Assembly (NCBI GenBank): GCA_016190405.1
Contig: JACPQO010000013.1
Location: 1 to 6,050, forward strand
Source: Chloroflexota bacterium
GTDB lineage: Bacteria > Chloroflexota > Dehalococcoidia > SM23-28-2 > RBG-16-64-32
Length of the DNA: 6,050 nt
Reading direction: 5' to 3'
Part shown: positions 4,827 to 6,050 of the stretch, piece after piece
Numbering within the stretch: position 1 is the first letter of the stretch
Layout of the letters: every line of letters starts with the position of its first letter
Made by a program: the position numbers and the translations under genes
The notes under the pieces: generated by a model
The model's input: the letters and a program-made list of their open reading frames with translations, nothing else
Databases searched by the model: none
Told to the model about the DNA's origin: nothing

Positions 4827-5576
4827 ATGACCATTAGCAGCGTCCGAAGACAGGGCCGCCCCTTCCTCTCGTCGGTGTGGGAACGGGCCTTGGACCTGGT
4901 CTTCCCGCCCCGCTGCGTGTCTTGCGGCGCCTTCGGATCGTTCCTCTGCGAATCATGCCTGGCCGCCGCGCCCAGGGCCGACCCTCCCCGCTGTCCCGTT
5001 TGCTGGATGCCTGTCCTGAGCCGCGCCGAAGGGCCTGGGGCAGCGGCAGGGTCATGTGCTCGCTGCCGCCGCCAGCCCCCGGCCTTCGTCGCCGCTCGCT
5101 CGGCGTTCGTCTACGATGGGGCCGCCCGCGAGGCCGTCCACGCCCTGAAGTACCGCGGACTGTCGGCCCTGGCGGCGGCCATGGCCGGGCCCATGGCGGA
5201 GTGTCTCCGGCCGTGGAACCCATTGGTGGAGGCCATCGTGCCGGTGCCCTTGGCCGGACGCCGCCGGCGCCTGCGCGGCTACAACCAGTCGGAGCTGCTG
5301 GCGCGGGAGGTGTCGCGGCCGGTGGGCTTGCCGCTGGCGGTGAGGGCGTTGGTGCGGCGCCGCGCCGCGCCGCCCCAGGCCCGCGCCGCCGACGAGACAG
5401 CGCGGCGGCAGAACGTGGCCGGGGCCTTCGCGCCCGGCCCGGAGGTGCCGAAGGGCGGCGTCCTCCTCATCGACGATGTGCTGACCAGCGGCGCCACCCT
5501 GGACGCCTGCGCCCGCGCCTTGCTTGATGGAGGCGCCGGGCGGGTCTTCGCCCTCACTTTCGCCCGCGAGGACTGA
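4827..5576 (+). CDS. comF: ComF family phosphoribosyltransferase-like protein
   Basis: A 249-residue cytoplasmic protein of the ComF family, linked in naturally competent bacteria to handling of imported single-stranded DNA; in other bacteria its role is unclear. The N-terminus has eight cysteines in four C-x2-C pairs (30/33, 41/44, 56/59, 77/80), a zinc-ribbon pattern. The PRTase part carries YDGAAREAVHALKYRG (96-111), the R-L-R-G-Y-N-Q motif (149-154) and the PRPP-binding loop LLIDDVLTSGATL (213-225). Residues 61-69 come from an interspersed repeat and lengthen the loop between Cys59 and Cys77; the frame is kept, so the gene should be intact. The ATG at 4827 has only a weak GGCGG upstream. 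The hibernation factor gene follows, a pairing also seen as comF-hpf-secA in other bacteria. Confidence 0.93.
   Translation: MTISSVRRQGRPFLSSVWERALDLVFPPRCVSCGAFGSFLCESCLAAAPRADPPRCPVCWMPVLSRAEGPGAAAGSCARCRRQPPAFVAARSAFVYDGAAREAVHALKYRGLSALAAAMAGPMAECLRPWNPLVEAIVPVPLAGRRRRLRGYNQSELLAREVSRPVGLPLAVRALVRRRAAPPQARAADETARRQNVAGAFAPGPEVPKGGVLLIDDVLTSGATLDACARALLDGGAGRVFALTFARED
5009..5033 (+). repeat. Interspersed repeat copy inside comF
   Basis: These 25 nt match 4669-4693 at 22 positions: both begin GCCTGTCCTGAGC and end CGAAGGG, differing at three central bases. The copy lies within the comF frame and encodes MPVLSRAEG (residues 61-69), a peptide not expected in ComF proteins, in the loop between two zinc-ribbon cysteine pairs where it is likely tolerated. 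Confidence 0.8.
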
Positions 5577-5582
5577 GGCAGC

Positions 5583-5626
5583 GCTGTGCTAGACTTGATG
5601 GGCCTTTGCAGGTGAAACAGCACAGC
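5583..5626. repeat. Inverted repeat just after comF
   Basis: GCTGTGCT (5583-5590) and AGCACAGC (5619-5626) form a perfect 8-bp inverted repeat with a 28-nt loop that contains the first copy of a 14-nt direct repeat. It begins 7 nt after the comF stop. It could be a weak terminator stem for comF or an operator ahead of the hibernation factor promoter; the sequence does not decide. Confidence 0.45.
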
Positions 5627-5643
5627 AGGCTTGATGGGCCTTT
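5594..5643 (+). repeat. Direct repeat CTTGATGGGCCTTT, two copies
   Basis: An identical 14-mer occurs at 5594-5607 and 5630-5643, 36 nt apart. The second copy contains the -35 (TTGATG) of the hibernation factor promoter. The first copy has no -10 at a suitable distance, so it may be a regulator site or a duplication of the promoter's upstream part. A shorter match, CTTGATGG, is at 5523-5530 inside comF. Confidence 0.6.
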
Positions 5644-5660
5644 CCGCGGGAGCTTACAAT
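5631..5660 (+). promoter_or_regulatory. Promoter for the ribosome hibernation factor gene
   Basis: TTGATG (5631-5636), an 18-nt spacer and TACAAT (5655-5660; 5 of 6 to consensus). Transcription would start near 5667, giving a leader of about 39 nt with GGAGGT. The gene therefore likely has its own promoter apart from comF, as expected for a stationary-phase factor. Confidence 0.6.
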
Positions 5661-5688
5661 GGAATTCCTGGGTACGCATTTGAGCTTT

Positions 5689-5694
5689 GGAGGT
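5689..5694 (+). promoter_or_regulatory. Shine-Dalgarno for the hibernation factor gene
   Basis: GGAGGT, the strongest ribosome-binding site in the window, lies 11 nt before the ATG at 5706, slightly farther than usual. Confidence 0.65.
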
Positions 5695-5705
5695 AGGGTG
5701 CAGGG

Positions 5706-6050
5706 ATGGAACTGATCTTCCGCGGCAAGCATTTCCCCATCAGCGACGAGTTCCGCGACTACGCCGGCCAGCGACTGGCCAAGCTGGCCCACTACCTGCC
5801 CGCCGTAGGCCACGCCATCGTCGACGTGCGGCGGGAGGCGAAGGGGAGCCAGGGCCGCTTCGTCGTCCAGGTGACGCTCAACGCCAACGGCACCTTCCTG
5901 CGTGCTGAGGAGCGCAGCTTCGAGCTCATCGCCGCCGTGGACGCCACCGTGGACGCTCTTTCCCACCAGGTGAAGCGCTTCAAGGAGCGGAAGCTGTACC
6001 GCAGCGAGCGCCGGGTCAGCAAGGAAGAGAGGCTGCCGGTGGCGGAGAGC
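5706..6050 (+). CDS. hpf: Ribosome hibernation promoting factor (HPF/RaiA family), 5' part
   Basis: The first 115 residues are present and the frame is still open at the window end, so the gene is cut by the window, not broken. It begins MELIFRGKHFPISDEFRDYA and continues with an R-L-A-K-L-A-H-Y-L helix (23-31), matching the S30AE/HPF domain. A beta strand R51-F-V-V-Q-V-T-L-N, then L65-R-A-E-E, then A76-A-V-D-A-T-V-D-A-L (76-85) and the basic helix QVKRFKERK (88-96) complete the domain. Such proteins bind the 30S subunit's mRNA/tRNA channel and silence or dimerise ribosomes in stationary phase. The domain ends near residue 98 and charged linker-like sequence follows, which suggests a long-type HPF with a C-terminal dimerisation domain beyond the window. 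It lies downstream of comF; secA is a common next gene elsewhere. Confidence 0.93.
   Translation, partial: MELIFRGKHFPISDEFRDYAGQRLAKLAHYLPAVGHAIVDVRREAKGSQGRFVVQVTLNANGTFLRAEERSFELIAAVDATVDALSHQVKRFKERKLYRSERRVSKEERLPVAES

Noticed and set aside
4294..4837. Open frames on both strands across the 4591-4826 gap
   Set aside because: Their translations are the interspersed repeat read in different frames (for example LRLRSGQAFDTSG on the minus strand), with no conserved domain.
4646..5033. CRISPR-like array
   Set aside because: The units are palindromic, vary in length and spacing and lack regular spacers; one lies within a coding gene.
5590..5595. TAGACT with upstream TGC as an extended -10 for the hibernation factor gene
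   Set aside because: No -35 is found at a fitting distance, and the 5631-5660 promoter is better placed and closer to consensus.
5589..6022. Minus-strand frames opposite the hibernation factor start
   Set aside because: They are antisense to a well-supported HPF domain with its own promoter and ribosome-binding site.

Overview
The window is GC-rich bacterial DNA with short intergenic gaps. It holds seven real genes: four or five on the minus strand to the left (81-3173) and three on the plus strand to the right (3274-6050). The comF-then-hibernation-factor order, the GC content, leaderless-looking promoters and several interspersed palindromic repeat families would fit an uncultured Chloroflexota (Dehalococcoidia-like) genome. 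That placement is an inference from general gene content and repeat style, not something the sequence proves.

Minus strand, in transcription order: an MFS_3-type exporter (3173-1875); a 102-bp gap filled by an inverted array of heptamers; a MoaD-MoaE molybdopterin synthase fusion (1772-1101); a DUF4258 small protein that starts at TTG and overlaps the moaDE stop (1104-889); a DUF2283 small protein (887-648); and a zinc-ribbon Nudix hydrolase starting at GTG (641-81). The last four genes are joined by a 4-nt overlap, a 1-nt gap and a 6-nt gap, so they look translationally coupled. The DUF4258/DUF2283 pair has the look of a toxin-antitoxin-like cassette set between a cofactor gene and a house-cleaning hydrolase. 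The Nudix gene ends inside a double-hairpin repeat that supplies its last residues and stop codon.

A 100-bp divergent region (3174-3273) carries back-to-back promoters with overlapping -35 elements. The exporter side looks leaderless. The plus side drives a PLP enzyme of the sphingosine-1-phosphate lyase / group II decarboxylase family (3274-4590). It keeps the PLP lysine, but the residue I align with the conserved active-site His is Gly.

After a 236-bp gap with a complex palindromic interspersed repeat come comF (4827-5576) and, behind a recognisable promoter, the start of a ribosome hibernation factor (5706 to the window end). A copy of the same interspersed repeat family sits inside the comF reading frame and encodes nine residues between its zinc-ribbon cysteines. 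Nearly every junction therefore carries a different small repeat, and two of these have been absorbed into protein-coding sequence. I see no tRNA, rRNA, CRISPR array, insertion sequence or phage gene.
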